Origin: Planctomycetes bacterium syqfu
Lineage (GTDB): Bacteria; Planctomycetota; Phycisphaerae; Phycisphaerales; Phycisphaeraceae
Direction: 5' to 3'
Length of the DNA stretch: 64,000 bases
Assembly (NCBI GenBank): GCA_020974905.1
Contig: CP087563.1
Span: forward strand, 3,410,001-3,474,000
Both the position numbers and the translations under genes were made by a program. Position 1 is the stretch's first letter. Each line of letters begins with the position of its first letter. Shown in pieces: positions 23,815-33,453 of the stretch. Under the pieces are notes generated by a model. That model was not told the origin of the DNA. It did not search any database and saw only the letters and a list, made by a program, of their open reading frames with translations.

Positions 23815-25962
23815 TCAAGGCTTGGCGAGTGGCTGACCGTTGCTGTTGAAAGTCTGCTTGCCAAGGGTCGCAGCGACTTGATCGGTCTGATCGATCCTGG
23901 TGGGATCAAGGCTGATCTGGACCTGTTGCTCGCCAAGCTGAATCTGGAATGCCAGCTTCTGATCGGTCTGGGTCAACCGTGTGACATTGACGGTTTGAAC
24001 GTTGTCATTCACTTGCGGGATAAACAGACTCACAGCTGAGAACTGCCTGACCGGCTGCTGACTTGTCATCTGGACTTCAAATGCATTGCCCCACTCTCCC
24101 TCGTTTTTGTCACCGGGATAGTAGGAATAGTTCAGATGCATAATGCCCTCACGCTGCTTGGTGGTCACCGGGACATCAGCATGCAGATAGCCATCCAGGC
24201 GGGTTCGGGGCTTAGTCAATTGCCAGTGATCAGCAGAGTTGCTTAACGTCGACTGCCTATCGTCATTGCCAAAATGCCAATTCACACTCACCTGCTGAGG
24301 TTCATCGAGCACGACGATATCCCAGACGACCAGGACATCCATCGGGCGCAGATAGTACACACTCCGGCGAGCATGTTTGGGATTCGCGCGATAACTTTGA
24401 GCGGCTTCGGAGACCAGCACATCAACGTTCCCGAAATTGGCAGCCGTCAAGAGTTCGGCCTTACGATCACGCGGTTGAATGTTCCCGCCGATACTGACAG
24501 TGTTGTGATGTTCGGTCACCAGGTCATAACTCTTGCGCATCGGTGAGCGATAACTGGCGCGACCCGGTTCGACGAGTTGATATTCACCATGAAACATCAT
24601 GGCAAGACTGTTGCGGTTGGGCATGTCATGACTGTAACGCGTCCGACTACCCGCTCCGCTGCGCAAGGCGATGAGCGTGTCCGCATCAAGTGTCCAACCA
24701 CTTCGGATGATGCCGATGCCGGTGTCGTAACCCATCACCGTTGGCAGATTGTCCGGCGCAACGGCTTTGGGCATGGGCGCGCCATTGAGTGTGATCTTGG
24801 CGATCATCGCATAGGCATCGTCTGTCGGAACATCACCATGCATGCGATCGAGCATCCATGTGCCCAACCCGTTGCCGGTCATCAGGGCAAGCAGTTGCGT
24901 GGTCAGGCGACTGGGTGCCCCGCCATGAAAATCATCATCACCAAAATTCACGCGGACGGCATAGCCCCTGTGATTCAAGGCATAATGCGCCAGTTGCCAT
25001 TGGAGTGTACCTCCCAATTGCGGCAGTTGTTGGCCGAGTTCTAACACGTGATTCTGACCCAACGCCAACTGCCCCTTGGCAAAGTTCACAAAGGCATAGT
25101 TAAAGTAATCAATCTGTTCACCGTAACTGCCATCGTCTTCAAGCAATGCCCCCCAGTCATTGAGTAATGCCAACGCGTGTTGCTTGGCAACCGGATCATC
25201 CAACGCAATGGCAGCACACATGGCACCGGAAGCAATGGCGGGCAAAAAATTATTGTGTCGCTTGTGCGTCTGCAAGTAACGCAACATGGGGTAAAGTCCC
25301 TTGTGGCGCAGACTCTGACTGATGCGTTGGTACTCACTGTCGGTAAACAGGTCTCGCCCCCAGATCATCGCAGGTGCCAACCCACGCGCGAGGATCGCGG
25401 TCTCCAATTGACCATAAGGATAGTCCGCGGGATACCGACGAAGCGCCTTGTGCATCCAGAAGTCCGGCGAGCGTTTGGCGGTATCCAACGCAATGGCTTT
25501 GAGAAATGCCCCTGCCTGTTTGTCGCCGGTGAGCCGATAGTACAGCGCCAGATTCAGCAGTCGACCGCCGAGTTTATAGACGTAGGTTTCAGGCTTGACG
25601 TTTTTCAAACCGCCCAGGCCGTCTTCTGCCATCATGGTTTGGGTCAACCTGACCAGTCGCTCCCAACCGGCTTTGAAGGCAGGGTCTGAGTCCATCAACA
25701 CTTTGGCCCCAGCGAAGTGATGCGCATCAAAATAAAGCGTCACCGGCAACAGATCGCCACGATCCCAGTTGATCTGCGTGCTGATCGTCGATTCATCCAA
25801 CCCCGTCACACGCGGGAAGTCCGGCAGGTTTTCAACCGAGTCCACCGTCACTGCAGGACGCACCAGCCAGGGCAAAATCGCCGTCTCATCTGCCATCACG
25901 GAACCACAAAAAAAACTGCCAATAGCCAGGATCACCGCCACAACTTGAATCATTTTGTCCAT
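23815..25962 (-). CDS. Heparinase II/III-family polysaccharide lyase
   Basis: A secreted polysaccharide lyase of 715 aa with signal peptide (cut near SVMADE). An (alpha/alpha) toroid occupies residues about 80-390, with RHNNFLPAIASG (Asn237/Asn238) and GSYGEQIDYFNY (Tyr280). The beta-sandwich contains YSHDMPNRNSL (His445) and EHHNTVSIGG. Asn, Tyr and His in these places are the catalytic set known from alginate/heparin lyases of this fold (PL12, 15, 17, 21 and relatives). It would cleave uronic-acid-containing glycans by beta-elimination outside the cell or in the periplasm. It lies upstream of LacI regulator 1 on the same strand and divergent from a pseudopilin gene. The exact PL family needs a profile comparison. 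Confidence 0.85.
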   Translation of the reverse strand: MDKMIQVVAVILAIGSFFCGSVMADETAILPWLVRPAVTVDSVENLPDFPRVTGLDESTISTQINWDRGDLLPVTLYFDAHHFAGAKVLMDSDPAFKAGWERLVRLTQTMMAEDGLGGLKNVKPETYVYKLGGRLLNLALYYRLTGDKQAGAFLKAIALDTAKRSPDFWMHKALRRYPADYPYGQLETAILARGLAPAMIWGRDLFTDSEYQRISQSLRHKGLYPMLRYLQTHKRHNNFLPAIASGAMCAAIALDDPVAKQHALALLNDWGALLEDDGSYGEQIDYFNYAFVNFAKGQLALGQNHVLELGQQLPQLGGTLQWQLAHYALNHRGYAVRVNFGDDDFHGGAPSRLTTQLLALMTGNGLGTWMLDRMHGDVPTDDAYAMIAKITLNGAPMPKAVAPDNLPTVMGYDTGIGIIRSGWTLDADTLIALRSGAGSRTRYSHDMPNRNSLAMMFHGEYQLVEPGRASYRSPMRKSYDLVTEHHNTVSIGGNIQPRDRKAELLTAANFGNVDVLVSEAAQSYRANPKHARRSVYYLRPMDVLVVWDIVVLDEPQQVSVNWHFGNDDRQSTLSNSADHWQLTKPRTRLDGYLHADVPVTTKQREGIMHLNYSYYPGDKNEGEWGNAFEVQMTSQQPVRQFSAVSLFIPQVNDNVQTVNVTRLTQTDQKLAFQIQLGEQQVQISLDPTRIDQTDQVAATLGKQTFNSNGQPLAKP

Positions 25963-26194
25963 CTGCCAACACGCCCTTTCCAGCTTGATGTCAGGGAAGT
26001 ATAGGCTTGTTAAACCGACTCACCATGTCGCCTAAAGGCAGCATTTGCACAAATCACGCTTCCAAACGGTCCGTCAAAGCGTGTTCTTATGCTAATAGCA
26101 GTCATTTTGTCCATGTGTCAGCCCCGATCCGTGTCTATGATTCAATAAGTCACAATCTTTCTTGCTGTCACCCGCACGACTCAAGGACACTCGA

Positions 26195-26950
26195 ATGGTA
26201 CAACACACCTGTCAGTCAGCAAAACACAATGATCGCTCTTTGGGGTTTACACTCATTGAATTGCTGGTGGTCATTTCGATCATTGCATTGCTGGTCTCAA
26301 TTCTCCTGCCGGCTTTGGCCAGTGCCCGTAAGAATGCCCAGGCCATTGCATGCCTGAGTAATCAGCGACAGTTGTTTCTGGCGCAGCGTATGTATGCGGA
26401 CACACACAACGGTTACTTCACTCAGGCCAAGATGACCAGCAGTGGTTACAACGATGATTACTCGCGCCGGAGTATCTGGTCGTTTCTGACCAGTGAGTAT
26501 ATTGATGGCTCGCATCACAGTCTGTATTACGCGGACTTGCCGGAGGTTTACCGTTGCCCGACATGGCCTCGCGCGTGGTATGAGTTGGATCATTCACGTA
26601 TGGGCATCGGCATGAACGCAACACCCATGCGCCCCGATAACACCGGCAGCATTTTCTCATCGAGTTGGAAAAACGCTGACGGCACGATCAAAGCTTTTCG
26701 ATTTGATGAGATCGATCGCCAGACTGAAAAAATGATGATCGCTGACAGCAGCACTTACTTCATCATGCCCAAGTACATCTCAGCAAGCGTCTTTGAATGG
26801 GAGATCAAAACCCCCACCGCTGCCAGCCCGCACACCTATGTCAGCAGTGGTCCCGAACGTCATCTGGGAACCGCCAACTATGTCATGTTCGACGGACATG
26901 GCAAGCGCCTGACTTACGACGAAGCGATCTATGCCATCGTGTTCAAGTGA
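26195..26950 (+). CDS. Pseudopilin-like protein with H-x9-DG motif (1)
   Basis: A 251-residue protein with a type IV pilin/type II secretion-type N-terminus: [25 protein letters not shown], with a prepilin peptidase site after the Gly and the +5 Glu. The body is a lollipop-like domain ([20 protein letters not shown]), and near the end [12 protein letters not shown] gives the H-x9-DG pattern of the large planctomycetal pseudopilin-like families. ATG 26195 has AAGGA upstream and fits the short leader better than an in-frame start at 26162. It is divergent from the lyase gene (232 bases apart). Many such single genes in planctomycetes lie beside glycan-degradation genes; whether they form fibres or serve as cell-surface binding proteins is unknown. 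Confidence 0.88.
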   Translation: MVQHTCQSAKHNDRSLGFTLIELLVVISIIALLVSILLPALASARKNAQAIACLSNQRQLFLAQRMYADTHNGYFTQAKMTSSGYNDDYSRRSIWSFLTSEYIDGSHHSLYYADLPEVYRCPTWPRAWYELDHSRMGIGMNATPMRPDNTGSIFSSSWKNADGTIKAFRFDEIDRQTEKMMIADSSTYFIMPKYISASVFEWEIKTPTAASPHTYVSSGPERHLGTANYVMFDGHGKRLTYDEAIYAIVFK

Positions 26951-27357
26951 TCCTCACAGCATGAGTCATGCGTTGACTTGTTGTCTGTGAATGAATCGTT
27001 TTCAAATGAAGTCTATCACTTTGTGATACAACGTTGCGTCGCAACGCAGCAATTATTCTTCATATTGATTCATCAACTCATTTATAGCGTTTTGCGTCAA
27101 GACATACCGCTTTATTCTCACTTCCTCCAAGACACCCGCAGGAATCTGCTGCGCAACTTCCAGCGGCTTGGCAGTGCCAATCAAAGTCGCGGGAAGCCGA
27201 AGGATTCCCGCGGGCGCCTTGCTGAGCGGCAGATATTGATGCAAAACGCGCTGCAGCAGCTTTGTCATTGAAACAATGTGTCGAGATGGCTGTATTGTGA
27301 CGCAATGCTGAAACTGCAAAGCTAGTTTAAAGACACGTCGAACTGTCGCTAGCGCGC
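26951..27357. other. Intergenic region, 407 bases, with one doubtful small ORF
   Basis: No promoter, terminator or RNA gene is clear. A palindromic patch near 27038-27060 (GTTGCGTCGCAACG) could form a short hairpin. The only possible gene is the minus-strand ORF listed separately. Confidence 0.5.
27053..27268 (-). CDS. Possible 71-residue protein, doubtful
   Basis: From ATG 27268 the frame reads MTKLLQRVLHQYLPL and ends LTQNAINELMNQYEE. The composition is protein-like (balanced charges, amphipathic C-terminal helix), and it lies on the same strand 90 bases after the 777-residue gene. No Shine-Dalgarno is visible, I recognise no domain, and an opposite-strand ORF overlaps. It may be chance. 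Confidence 0.28.
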   Translation of the reverse strand: MTKLLQRVLHQYLPLSKAPAGILRLPATLIGTAKPLEVAQQIPAGVLEEVRIKRYVLTQNAINELMNQYEE

Positions 27358-29691
27358 TTAGTTGGACTGCAGGCGTTCGACACCTTCAGGCAGATTCATG
27401 TACTTGATGACAGCTTCGTAGACTTCATTGCATTTGAAGAAGAGCTTTTTGCCACCGTCCATGGCAGAGGTCATGTAGAGGATGTAGTGACGGCGCCAGT
27501 TGGTGCGGTCATTCTCTTCGTTGAACATGGCTGCTTTTTCGCGGATTTCCTTGCTCTTTTTGCGGTAAGCCCAACGTGCATTGGCATAGGCTGCCACGAG
27601 GGTATCACTGGTGAGCAGGTCCACACCTGCCGACATCTTGGAGGTGTCATAACGGAAGTCAGAGAAGATGTCGAAGCACATGCGATCCAACTGACCGGGA
27701 CGTGCATTAAGTACGGGGACAAGCAGTCGCCCAACATCCGGACCGCCGCGCGGGTTAAGCGAGAAGCCCATTTGTCCCAACGCCGGTGTGAGTACGATGT
27801 AGGGACAGCTGCGCAGATACACGCGGTTGGCTGGTTTCTTGGCAGGGATGATGATGTCTTTGAAGATCAGCGGATCGAGCATTTCAAGCTCGCCAATCTG
27901 GGCATTGACCGTTGCGCGATCGTTGACAGCACCACCGGGTTTGTACTTCTCACGCAACACAAACGGCAGGAAGGGTTCCTTGAGTTTGGCGCAAAGTTTG
28001 CATCCCTTGCGAATCCCCTTGGCTTCACGACGGGCAAGAATCTCAGCGGTCATCGGGGGCAGACCACCAATGCGCGACTGTGCTTCGCCGACAGCAGCTT
28101 GTTCATCGGGAATGAGCTTGCCATCAATCTGTTCGATACTCTTTTGCAGACGAGCGACAGCGACTTTACAGGATTGAATTTCTTCCTGCATTTCCCGTTT
28201 TTTCTGCTTGTAGGTTGACTTTTGTGGATTGAGTTTTTCAACCTTGATTTCCAGGTCCTGCTGTTCGTTGCCGACACGTTCAATCTCTGCCTGGAGTTGT
28301 TCAACGGTTTGTTTGTAGGCCGATTCGATGATCTTGCCGTAAACGATACGTCGCCACATCTTGTCGACTTTCCAGTCGTCTGAGCCCTTTTGGTTGAGTT
28401 CAAGATCTTCATCCATGGCGGGGGTGATAAAGCCTTGGCCAACCATGTGAATGTACTCGTCGGTGTAGAGTACGTGGGTGGCATCAACGTGATAGTCCCA
28501 CTGTCTACGGGGATGGGCACATTCTTCGAGCAGGAATTTTGAGACTTCCTCAGAGAGTAGCCACGGCGCTTCACCGATCATGCCGTACCGGAGAAATGCA
28601 CGGATGTAGGTTTCATCCTCACCCGCAACTTTCTGGTCGGCAACAATGACAGCGGCTTCCGTGTAGACCCGCCAGAACTCTTCAACCATGTCACGGGTGA
28701 TGTCTTTGATCTCACCGTTGATGGCTGTCTGCAAATCGTAAAGCCGACTCATCTCTTCGCGGATGGCGAGTTCTTCAGGCGACTGCTTCTTTTTGGACTT
28801 GGGATTGATGACCGCTTTGAGTTGCTCATCGAGTTGTTCGCTCTTGGCTTTGCAGGCACCTTTGAAGCTATCGAGTGTGCCATGGTATGCGGTCCAGCCG
28901 TAGAGTGTTTGCGGCTGGCAATCGTAGTGGTCGAGGATTTTAAACAGGCGTTCGTTTGCCATGCAACGCGTGCCGATGTCCAGCAGGGGTTGGGTCAGCT
29001 GATTGCGTTCCAGGAACAGACAGGATTGTTTGATGCCCCATTGGAGGACATCGATCTGCAACTTATCGATGTCAGACAGATCAATGGGCTTGCGCTCGAC
29101 GGGTTCAGAAGGTGGCGGGGGTGCCTGTCCTTCTTCGTCTTCATCCTCATCCTCGTCTTCTTCCTCATCTTCATCCACGTCATCGAGGAAGTCATCCAAT
29201 TCGTCATCCTCTTCCTCGGCCTCTGCGGGAGATTCTTCCTGAGGGGGATTGATGACATCCTGGAGTTTCTTATTGAGTTTCTCAAGGGTCTTGGTGGCAA
29301 TTTCTTCAGAGGGTAGTCGTTTGAGTTCACGACACTGTCGCGCCACTTCGCTGGAGATGGCTGGCGGGACGTCTTCATCACCTGCGTAGGGTTCGCGCAG
29401 CTTCTGGAGTTTATCGACGCTCATGAGAATCGACAGGCGTCGATAGGCAATTTCCGTCAACCCCTTGGGCGGATGGAACTCGGCCGTCTCAATGTTCATC
29501 TTGATCGGCATCTGGGGTTCTTCATGAACGATCGGCTGGCGCAATCCCTTGGCCGGTTTGTCGGCTTTGGATTGCTCCTGGTCATTCTGAAGATTTGAAT
29601 TCGTTGCCGTCTGAGTCAACTTATCGGTCCCATTTTCGACCTGTCTGTTGATATCAATACACGTAATAACGCGCGTCCTGTCCAACTTCAT
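27358..29691 (-). CDS. Large protein with acidic tract and coiled coil, function unknown
   Basis: A 777-residue protein that I do not recognise. There is no signal peptide. Residues 1-65 are polar and disordered-looking. Residues about 152-188 form an extremely acidic run of Glu/Asp followed by a proline patch (APPPPSEPVE). A central region contains many aromatic and charged helices (EEFWRVYTEAAVIVAD, WDYHVDATHVLYTDEYIHMVG). A long coiled coil lies at about 465-550. The C-terminal 200 residues include a CxxC pair (GCKLCAKLKEPF), RSCPYIVLTPALGQMGFSLNPRGG (positions about 630-655) and FNEENDRTNWRRHYI. AAAGG precedes the ATG. It sits just downstream of an ABC-2 permease on the same strand, about 200 bases away. 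Cytosolic scaffold-like roles are possible, but nothing proves this. Confidence 0.8.
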   Translation of the reverse strand: MKLDRTRVITCIDINRQVENGTDKLTQTATNSNLQNDQEQSKADKPAKGLRQPIVHEEPQMPIKMNIETAEFHPPKGLTEIAYRRLSILMSVDKLQKLREPYAGDEDVPPAISSEVARQCRELKRLPSEEIATKTLEKLNKKLQDVINPPQEESPAEAEEEDDELDDFLDDVDEDEEEDEDEDEDEEGQAPPPPSEPVERKPIDLSDIDKLQIDVLQWGIKQSCLFLERNQLTQPLLDIGTRCMANERLFKILDHYDCQPQTLYGWTAYHGTLDSFKGACKAKSEQLDEQLKAVINPKSKKKQSPEELAIREEMSRLYDLQTAINGEIKDITRDMVEEFWRVYTEAAVIVADQKVAGEDETYIRAFLRYGMIGEAPWLLSEEVSKFLLEECAHPRRQWDYHVDATHVLYTDEYIHMVGQGFITPAMDEDLELNQKGSDDWKVDKMWRRIVYGKIIESAYKQTVEQLQAEIERVGNEQQDLEIKVEKLNPQKSTYKQKKREMQEEIQSCKVAVARLQKSIEQIDGKLIPDEQAAVGEAQSRIGGLPPMTAEILARREAKGIRKGCKLCAKLKEPFLPFVLREKYKPGGAVNDRATVNAQIGELEMLDPLIFKDIIIPAKKPANRVYLRSCPYIVLTPALGQMGFSLNPRGGPDVGRLLVPVLNARPGQLDRMCFDIFSDFRYDTSKMSAGVDLLTSDTLVAAYANARWAYRKKSKEIREKAAMFNEENDRTNWRRHYILYMTSAMDGGKKLFFKCNEVYEAVIKYMNLPEGVERLQSN

Positions 29692-29895
29692 CGGCAGAAA
29701 ACCTTTGCAGGTTAATCCGGGTTGGTGGTATCGTCTTTTTGTACGTGCTGTGATGACGGGCCAAAAGAGGAAAACTGCGGGTCCGAAACCCAGTTATTGT
29801 GTACATTGCGACACTTCTGGTGTTTGGGTAGGCCATTTTGGATTCGTGGTGTATATCTAAAATACGACCCGGTTTCTGAATGAATCGGTGCAAAC

Positions 29896-30861
29896 TCAGC
29901 CAATTTCACGGCTTTGGAACAGGGCGACCGCCAATCCGAGCATGGCCATGATCATCAAAGCCGAGTAGCTGGTCGCCAGCAAGACATACATGCCAGTGAA
30001 ATCATGCTCCTGACTGATGGCATCGGCAGGCCAGAGGAACTGGAGGTTGGGGGTGATGCGATAGACGACATCCGCCCACCAATAGTCCTGAGCCCAGGCG
30101 CCCAGAATATTCTGACTCATCAAGCCCATGAGGAAGACGCCCAGGCAGATCATCAGTGTCATCAATTGGCCTAACCGCGTCGAAGCGACAATGGCCACCG
30201 AGCAGATCACCGCCACCGCCAGGAACACCAACAGCAGACCGATCCAGAGTTGCGGGTTGATATCCTTCATCGGTGACTGGAAATGCCAATCCTTGTCGAT
30301 GAGCAGCACCAAGGCATAACCAACCGTCAGAAACAGTCCCATCAACCGCGAGAGCGCGGAGGTGAAGACCCAGTTGTAAAAGTAGTTCCCCAGTGTTGCG
30401 ACGATCAACGCCAATACGCCGAACCCAAAACCGAAAATGATCACCGGCATGTCAAAGCGATCCGATGCCGTTTGCATGACCTGATGGCGGACTGTCAACA
30501 GGTACACGATGGTCAGCGTCCAATAAGCCAATGCGATGGCGCCACTGACACCCAGGTATTTCCCGATGATGAACACCGGCCGACTCACCGGTTTGCTGAT
30601 GACCGTCAAGGCTGTTTTGTTTTCGATTTCAGAACTCACCACGCCGGTTGCGGTAAAGGCTGCCAAAAAGAGTCCGACGATAAACAAGGTGGATAACCCC
30701 AGGTCGACCAGCAGTTTGTTGTCATTTTCCAGTGTGTAGGCCGAAAGTTGCGGGTTCAGCAGCATCCCGCCGGTGGCAATGAGCATCAACACCACGAAAA
30801 TCGGCTGGCGAATACTCTCAATAAACGTGTTGCGGGAAATGGTCCAGATCTGTTGGAACAT
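29896..30861 (-). CDS. ABC-2 type transporter permease
   Basis: A 321-residue membrane protein with about six segments: N-terminal helix after FIESIRQP, a hydrophobic pair near 45-75, and the EIENKTALTVISKPVSRPVFIIGKYLG intracellular coupling segment typical of ABC-2 permeases of the NosY/YhaP type. It has no ATPase beside it on its own strand. The divergent operon starting 435 bases away contains an ABC ATPase (35735) and a larger permease with a similar coupling segment (ITRKNIFMTMVKPVSRIQYLMGKWLG). That makes this protein a likely second half-transporter or an alternative partner. Substrate unknown. Confidence 0.85.
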   Translation of the reverse strand: MFQQIWTISRNTFIESIRQPIFVVLMLIATGGMLLNPQLSAYTLENDNKLLVDLGLSTLFIVGLFLAAFTATGVVSSEIENKTALTVISKPVSRPVFIIGKYLGVSGAIALAYWTLTIVYLLTVRHQVMQTASDRFDMPVIIFGFGFGVLALIVATLGNYFYNWVFTSALSRLMGLFLTVGYALVLLIDKDWHFQSPMKDINPQLWIGLLLVFLAVAVICSVAIVASTRLGQLMTLMICLGVFLMGLMSQNILGAWAQDYWWADVVYRITPNLQFLWPADAISQEHDFTGMYVLLATSYSALMIMAMLGLAVALFQSREIG

Positions 30862-31296
30862 GTATCACTCTTCCGTATACCGGGCTATAGGCGCAGGACG
30901 ACTCCCATGATACGCAGGATGTAGATGGTTGGTTCGGACGGCGTGTGAGATTTTATGCAATCAGTATGTGGTTGGTCAGTACCAGCCAATCCAACACAAG
31001 CCGCCTGATGAGACCATCGGTCGAATCTGACGAATCCCCCTGAACCTGTCATGCTTGAAATGAAGCGGTACACGTGAGCAAATACAAAAGAAAAAAACTG
31101 ATCTCAAGGCGAACAAAACACCATTTGACTGCGAACAATTAGCAAGCCACGATTTTCGGTGAGGACCTGTGTGAATTATCAATCACAAGGACCAAACCAT
31201 CTCAGATCGTGCTTAAGTGAATCTGAACAAGGTGTTATCTCTTGACATCCTTGTGGAAAGACAGCGGAAACAAGACTTTTTGGAGTCCAATAGAGC
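30862..31296. other. Divergent intergenic region, 435 bases
   Basis: Lies between the ABC-2 permease (minus) and the SPFH operon (plus), so it must hold promoters for both. A TTGACA occurs at about 31243, but no matching -10 box is convincing. GGAG precedes the SPFH start. No repeat, RNA gene or credible ORF is seen. Confidence 0.5.
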
Positions 31297-33393
31297 ATGG
31301 CACATGACCAACAAACATACCGCCGCGCCACGACAGCAGCGATTGTCGGCCTGGTGGTTCAGGTTGTTCTGAGCATCGCGATTGCCCTGATCGGCCTATG
31401 GGCCAAATCACCGGCACTCGAGGCGGCGACCTGGTATTTCGTCGGCGGTATCCCCATCTGGATCGTCCTTTGCCTGCTTTACAATCAGGCTCGCATCGAA
31501 CGTGTCGAAGCCCTGGAAGCCGAACAGCTCATCCATCAGGATCAACAGGCCGCTGCCATTTTCGAGGAACAGGCCGATGATCTGGACCTGGCACGCCGTC
31601 GCCTGCAGAAGCTCCAGACCTGGGGCCTGAACATCGTGAGTCTGCTCGTTGCCATCTACCTTTTGGTTTTGGGCGGATACCTCTTTAATCAGAATAAGTC
31701 GATGCTCAGCAGTGCCGCCGATGCCGCGGACGCCGTTGCACCCCTGGGGCCTGAAACCAATGCGACTGTGCTGCTGTTCCTGAGTGTCGGCATCGCGTTC
31801 ATGGCCTTTGCCGTCGGTCGTTACGTCTCGGGCATGACTTCCGTCAAGGAATGGAAACTGCTTCGAGGCGGTGCCAGCTACTTGATGGGTAACTTCCTGA
31901 TGGCGGTCCTCACTGTCATCGGAACCATCGTCGTACTCTTCAGCAAGAAGCCCGACTTCATGGGGACATTGGCTGTGGTCTTCCCTGCCATCACGTTTTT
32001 GGTCGGTCTGGAATTTCTCGTCACCTTCCTGCTCGGTGCCTACCGTCCCCGCAAGAAGGGTGAGATCGGTCGTCCGGCTTTTGACAGTCGCGTGCTGGGT
32101 ATGCTCACCGCACCCAAGAGCCTGGGTTCGATCATCAGTGAAACCATCAACTACCAGTTTGGTTTTGAGATCACCAGCAGTTGGTTCTACAAGGACCTGA
32201 GCAAGTTGATCTTGCCGCTGCTGCTCTTGGGCGTTGCTGTGGTCTGGCTGAGTACCTGCTTCGTGGTGGTTCAGCCGCATCAACAGGCACTGATCCTGAA
32301 AATGGGTCAAATCTCCAAGCAGGTCGGCCCCGGTCCTCACTTCAAGCTCCCCTGGCCGTTTGGGCAGGCTCAGAAGTTTGATGTTGATCGCGTACACGAA
32401 ACCTTTGTCGGCTCAGTCCGCAACAAGAGTGATGAAGGCATTGCCATCCTCTGGACCAATCAGCATGCCGACGGTGTGGAAGAGTACATGATCACCGCAC
32501 CGACACCCAGCGCTCAGCTTGAAGACGCTGGCATCACCGACAACTCCACAGGCGTCGGACTGCTTCCCGCTGAAGTCGTCGTGCAGTACTGCATTCTCAG
32601 TGAAGAACTCGAAAAATATGCCACCAGTGCAGATGATCCGGCCAAGCTGCTGGAGAATCTGGCTGACCGTCACGTCAATGAGTATTTCTCAACACACGAT
32701 GTCGACTTCCTTCTGGCTCACGGTCGTGAAAAGGGTGGCATGGAACTGCAGAAATCCATCGCTGCTGATGCACGCGAACTGGGGTTGAAAGTCACCTTTG
32801 TCGGCATCACCTCCGTTCATCCGCCGACCAAGAGTGAAGTGGCTGACAAGTTCCACGAAGTGATCAATGCGCTGCAGCAAAAGGAAAGTGCCATTCAGGA
32901 AGCCCAGGGCGAAGCCATCCGAATTCTCTCGGAGACCGCCGGTTCCTATGAGCATGGCCAGAAGATCTATGTTGCCATCAAGCAACTGGAAACCGTGCAG
33001 CAGGAACGCAGCAACACCAGTGAAACCGACCCGAAAAAACTTGCCCAACTCGACAAGATGCTTGAAGTTTCGCAGCAGCGTGTCGACAAGCTGTTGGCTC
33101 AGGCTTCCGGCGAACTGTCCATGATCAATGACGAAGCACAGGCTTACCGTTGGCAGCGTTCGATCTCCGAACTGGCTCGCGCCAGCCGCATTGGTGCTGA
33201 GTTTGAAGCCTACAAGCTGGCTCCCCGCTACTACCGTGCCCGCCAGTCTCTGGACACCCTTGTCGAGGGCATCAAAGACCGACGCAAGATCATCGTCAGT
33301 CAGGATCAGGAAACAGGCAATCGCCCGGTCTTCCGGTTCGACTTTAAAGATCCTGAATCGGCGTTGGACAACATCATCAACCCCAGCAATTAA
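31297..33393 (+). CDS. SPFH/Band 7 domain protein with extra polytopic N-terminal region (HflK-like)
   Basis: A 698-residue membrane protein. The first 250 residues hold about six hydrophobic segments (e.g. AAIVGLVVQVVLSIAIALIGLW, LNIVSLLVAIYLLVLGGYLF) with a charged ERVEALEAEQLIHQDQQ helix between. A last segment (LILPLLLLGVAVVWLSTCFVVV) leads into an SPFH domain that begins VVQPHQQALILKMGQISKQVGPGPHFKLPWPF. A long helical tail follows (INALQQKESAIQEAQGEA). Canonical HflK has one membrane helix, so the extra polytopic part is unusual. It is first of three SPFH genes in one run, which would form a hetero-oligomeric ring at the membrane. GGAG precedes the ATG. Protease-regulating or raft-like roles are family knowledge; the role here is inferred. 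Confidence 0.88.
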   Translation: MAHDQQTYRRATTAAIVGLVVQVVLSIAIALIGLWAKSPALEAATWYFVGGIPIWIVLCLLYNQARIERVEALEAEQLIHQDQQAAAIFEEQADDLDLARRRLQKLQTWGLNIVSLLVAIYLLVLGGYLFNQNKSMLSSAADAADAVAPLGPETNATVLLFLSVGIAFMAFAVGRYVSGMTSVKEWKLLRGGASYLMGNFLMAVLTVIGTIVVLFSKKPDFMGTLAVVFPAITFLVGLEFLVTFLLGAYRPRKKGEIGRPAFDSRVLGMLTAPKSLGSIISETINYQFGFEITSSWFYKDLSKLILPLLLLGVAVVWLSTCFVVVQPHQQALILKMGQISKQVGPGPHFKLPWPFGQAQKFDVDRVHETFVGSVRNKSDEGIAILWTNQHADGVEEYMITAPTPSAQLEDAGITDNSTGVGLLPAEVVVQYCILSEELEKYATSADDPAKLLENLADRHVNEYFSTHDVDFLLAHGREKGGMELQKSIAADARELGLKVTFVGITSVHPPTKSEVADKFHEVINALQQKESAIQEAQGEAIRILSETAGSYEHGQKIYVAIKQLETVQQERSNTSETDPKKLAQLDKMLEVSQQRVDKLLAQASGELSMINDEAQAYRWQRSISELARASRIGAEFEAYKLAPRYYRARQSLDTLVEGIKDRRKIIVSQDQETGNRPVFRFDFKDPESALDNIINPSN

Positions 33394-33453
33394 TCATCCG
33401 GTCAACACCATTGAAATGACTTGACTCGCTCCTTTGGACACGAGAATTCAATT

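Noticed and set aside
26978-27271. 97-codon plus-strand ORF in the gap after the pseudopilin
   Set aside because: No ribosome binding site, and an uneven composition; the opposite-strand ORF is at least as plausible and is itself doubtful.
28822-29316. Plus-strand ORF of 164 codons opposite the 777-residue gene
   Set aside because: It is the mirror of the low-complexity acidic coding region; the resulting Phe/Leu/Ile-rich run is an artefact of GAA/GAG codons read backwards.
29654-29893. 79-codon minus-strand ORF upstream of the 777-residue gene
   Set aside because: It overlaps the start of the real gene in another frame, has a basic low-quality composition and no ribosome binding site.
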